Shown here in pieces: positions 49,807 to 50,765 of a stretch of 50,765 nucleotides of DNA. Below the pieces are notes generated by a model. It had not been told where the DNA came from, searched no databases, and saw only the letters and a list, made by a program, of their open reading frames with translations. Within the stretch, counting starts at the first letter, position 1. Each line of letters opens with the position of its first letter. The stretch is taken from contig JACZKK010000028.1 of assembly GCA_014860115.1 (NCBI GenBank), forward strand, positions 1 to 50,765, read 5' to 3'. The position numbers and the translations under genes are program-made. This DNA is from Ignavibacteriaceae bacterium. GTDB taxonomy: Bacteria; Bacteroidota; Ignavibacteria; Ignavibacteriales; Ignavibacteriaceae.

Positions 49807-50765
49807 CTTCAACGCTAATAAGCCATCGTCTTTTTTCAAGGATTTGGTTCACATCTTTGTCCAGCTTTTGTAAAGCGTCATTAATACTAATTGCATTACG
49901 AGCAGCGAGCTCTGCGTATTGCTGAACTTTAGAGAAAGCAATTTGCTCCCACTCCGGAATTTTTGGAGTAGCAACTACATGATGGAATTGCTCATAAAAC
50001 GCTTTCATATAAATATTATTTGCTATTGAAGAATCTTCCCAGGCTTCTTTGACTGCCGGCAGATTGTACAACAATTTATAAAACTCAATTTGTGTTTCTT
50101 TCTCAGATAGATATTCTATGAATTTCCAGACTTCTTTTTTGTGCTCTGAATTTTTAAAGATAACAAGACTCGAACCACCAGCAAGCGAAACACCAGGATA
50201 GTTGTCCCCACTTTTGGACGGCATTGGCGCAGTCGACCATTTATCTGTGAGATTACCTGTCATCCACTTTTTAAATTCATTTATATTCCATGGGCCAGAA
50301 ATGTATATAGAAAAGTATTCATCTTTAAGTGCCTGATAAACATTCGTCACCTGGGAAATTCCTATCGGCGCTAATTTTTCTTTGTGAAACTTAATCAGGA
50401 ATTCAAATGATTCTTTAAATTCCCCGGAGTTGAAGTAGGCTCTTGTATTATTATCTTTAAGAAGAGAGGCATTATTCTGCAATGCGAAAATTATAAATGG
50501 GGGCCATTCATTTGTGGGAAGATAGATTGCATATTTTTCTTCGCCTTTATATAACGCTTTAATTTTTTTACACAAATCATATAACTCATCCCAGCTTTTT
50601 GGTGGATGATTATATCCTGCTCTTTCAAATATATCTGTTCTATAAAAAATTAGTCGTGTATCAACATACCAGGGAACTCCATAAACCAAAGAATCCAGAA
50701 CATTTGTATCCCAGATACCTTCAAAATAGTTTTCTTTTTTAACAACAGATGATTCGTTTATATAT
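49799..50765 (-). CDS. Extracellular solute-binding protein, family 1 (MalE-like), 5' end outside window
   Basis: About 321 residues of the C-terminal part are visible; the frame is open to the right edge, so the signal peptide and start lie outside. The phrase LVYGVPWYVDTRLIFYRTD, then FERAGYNHPPKSWDEL, and later GVSLAGGSSLVIFKNSEHKKEVWKFIEYL (core GGSSLVIFKNSEHK) are standard for binding proteins of sugar ABC importers. It captures an oligosaccharide or sugar in the periplasm, or on the outer face of the inner membrane, for the downstream permeases. The ligand is unknown. Confidence 0.9.
   Translation of the reverse strand, partial: YINESSVVKKENYFEGIWDTNVLDSLVYGVPWYVDTRLIFYRTDIFERAGYNHPPKSWDELYDLCKKIKALYKGEEKYAIYLPTNEWPPFIIFALQNNASLLKDNNTRAYFNSGEFKESFEFLIKFHKEKLAPIGISQVTNVYQALKDEYFSIYISGPWNINEFKKWMTGNLTDKWSTAPMPSKSGDNYPGVSLAGGSSLVIFKNSEHKKEVWKFIEYLSEKETQIEFYKLLYNLPAVKEAWEDSSIANNIYMKAFYEQFHHVVATPKIPEWEQIAFSKVQQYAELAARNAISINDALQKLDKDVNQILEKRRWLISVEDE

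Noticed and set aside
1-50765. CRISPR array, prophage or transposase gene
   Set aside because: No regularly spaced repeats and no phage or transposase proteins are seen; repeats present are short isolated palindromes.

Overview
The window looks like a chromosomal segment from the Ignavibacteria / Bacteroidota-Chlorobi lineage. The evidence is low GC, a secreted LamG protein ending in a type IX secretion sorting domain with the FQNYPNPFNP motif typical of Ignavibacteria, a PorV/PorQ-family protein, several promoters of the Bacteroidota form TTG-N17-23-TAnnTTTG, and many lipoproteins. The taxon is an inference from these signatures; no rRNA gene is present.

Layout. (1) Bases 1-11771 are a cell-surface polysaccharide and export island, almost all on the minus strand: a glycosyltransferase tail, a Zn-finger-like methyltransferase, a glycosyltransferase, the LamG/T9SS protein, a beta-propeller lipoprotein, an FkbM methyltransferase, a flippase, a large YfhO membrane protein, another methyltransferase and a DPM1-like GT2. 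(2) Bases 11939-19115 are a SUF iron-sulfur cluster locus on the plus strand: sufB-sufC-sufD-sufS-sufU, a DUF59 assembly factor, a bacilliredoxin and an Rrf2 regulator with three cysteines. It is peppered with small palindromic repeats. (3) Bases 19560-26765 are a TetR-controlled multidrug-type efflux cassette: TetR, HlyD-like adaptor, ATPase, TolC, ATPase and two ABC-2 permeases, closed by a strong bidirectional terminator. (4) Bases 26827-30221 hold a lipoprotein of unknown role, then a coupled thioesterase / methyltransferase / AEC transporter set and a thiamine-binding protein. (5) Bases 30232-35996 are a complete seven-subunit Mrp Na+/H+ antiporter operon (mrpABCDEFG) with its own promoter. 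(6) Bases 36286-43528 hold phosphoglycerate mutase, a PorV-family protein, a receiver-only response regulator, a small membrane protein, a 629-base gene-free stretch, and an unrecognised three-gene envelope module (multi-TM inner-membrane protein, single-TM periplasmic protein, outer-membrane barrel) closed by a terminator. (7) Bases 43541-50765 hold an inositol-monophosphatase-family enzyme, tRNA-Ser(UGA), a secreted esterase and a carbohydrate ABC importer operon with an embedded parvulin-like protein; the solute-binding gene runs off the right edge.

The best candidate for something undescribed is the three-gene module at 39554-42671. Its first two proteins have the topology, and weak local resemblance, of the T9SS motor pair GldL/GldM; the third supplies an outer-membrane partner. 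It sits downstream of a PorV-family gene in a genome that evidently uses T9SS. This is a hypothesis from topology and short motifs read by eye, not an established homology. The rest of the window is mostly recognisable housekeeping and envelope biology, with some notable arrangements: a two-polypeptide version of the YbhF ATPase with TolC inserted between the halves, a bacilliredoxin with an extra cysteine-bearing tail in the suf locus, and several families of short palindromic elements between genes.
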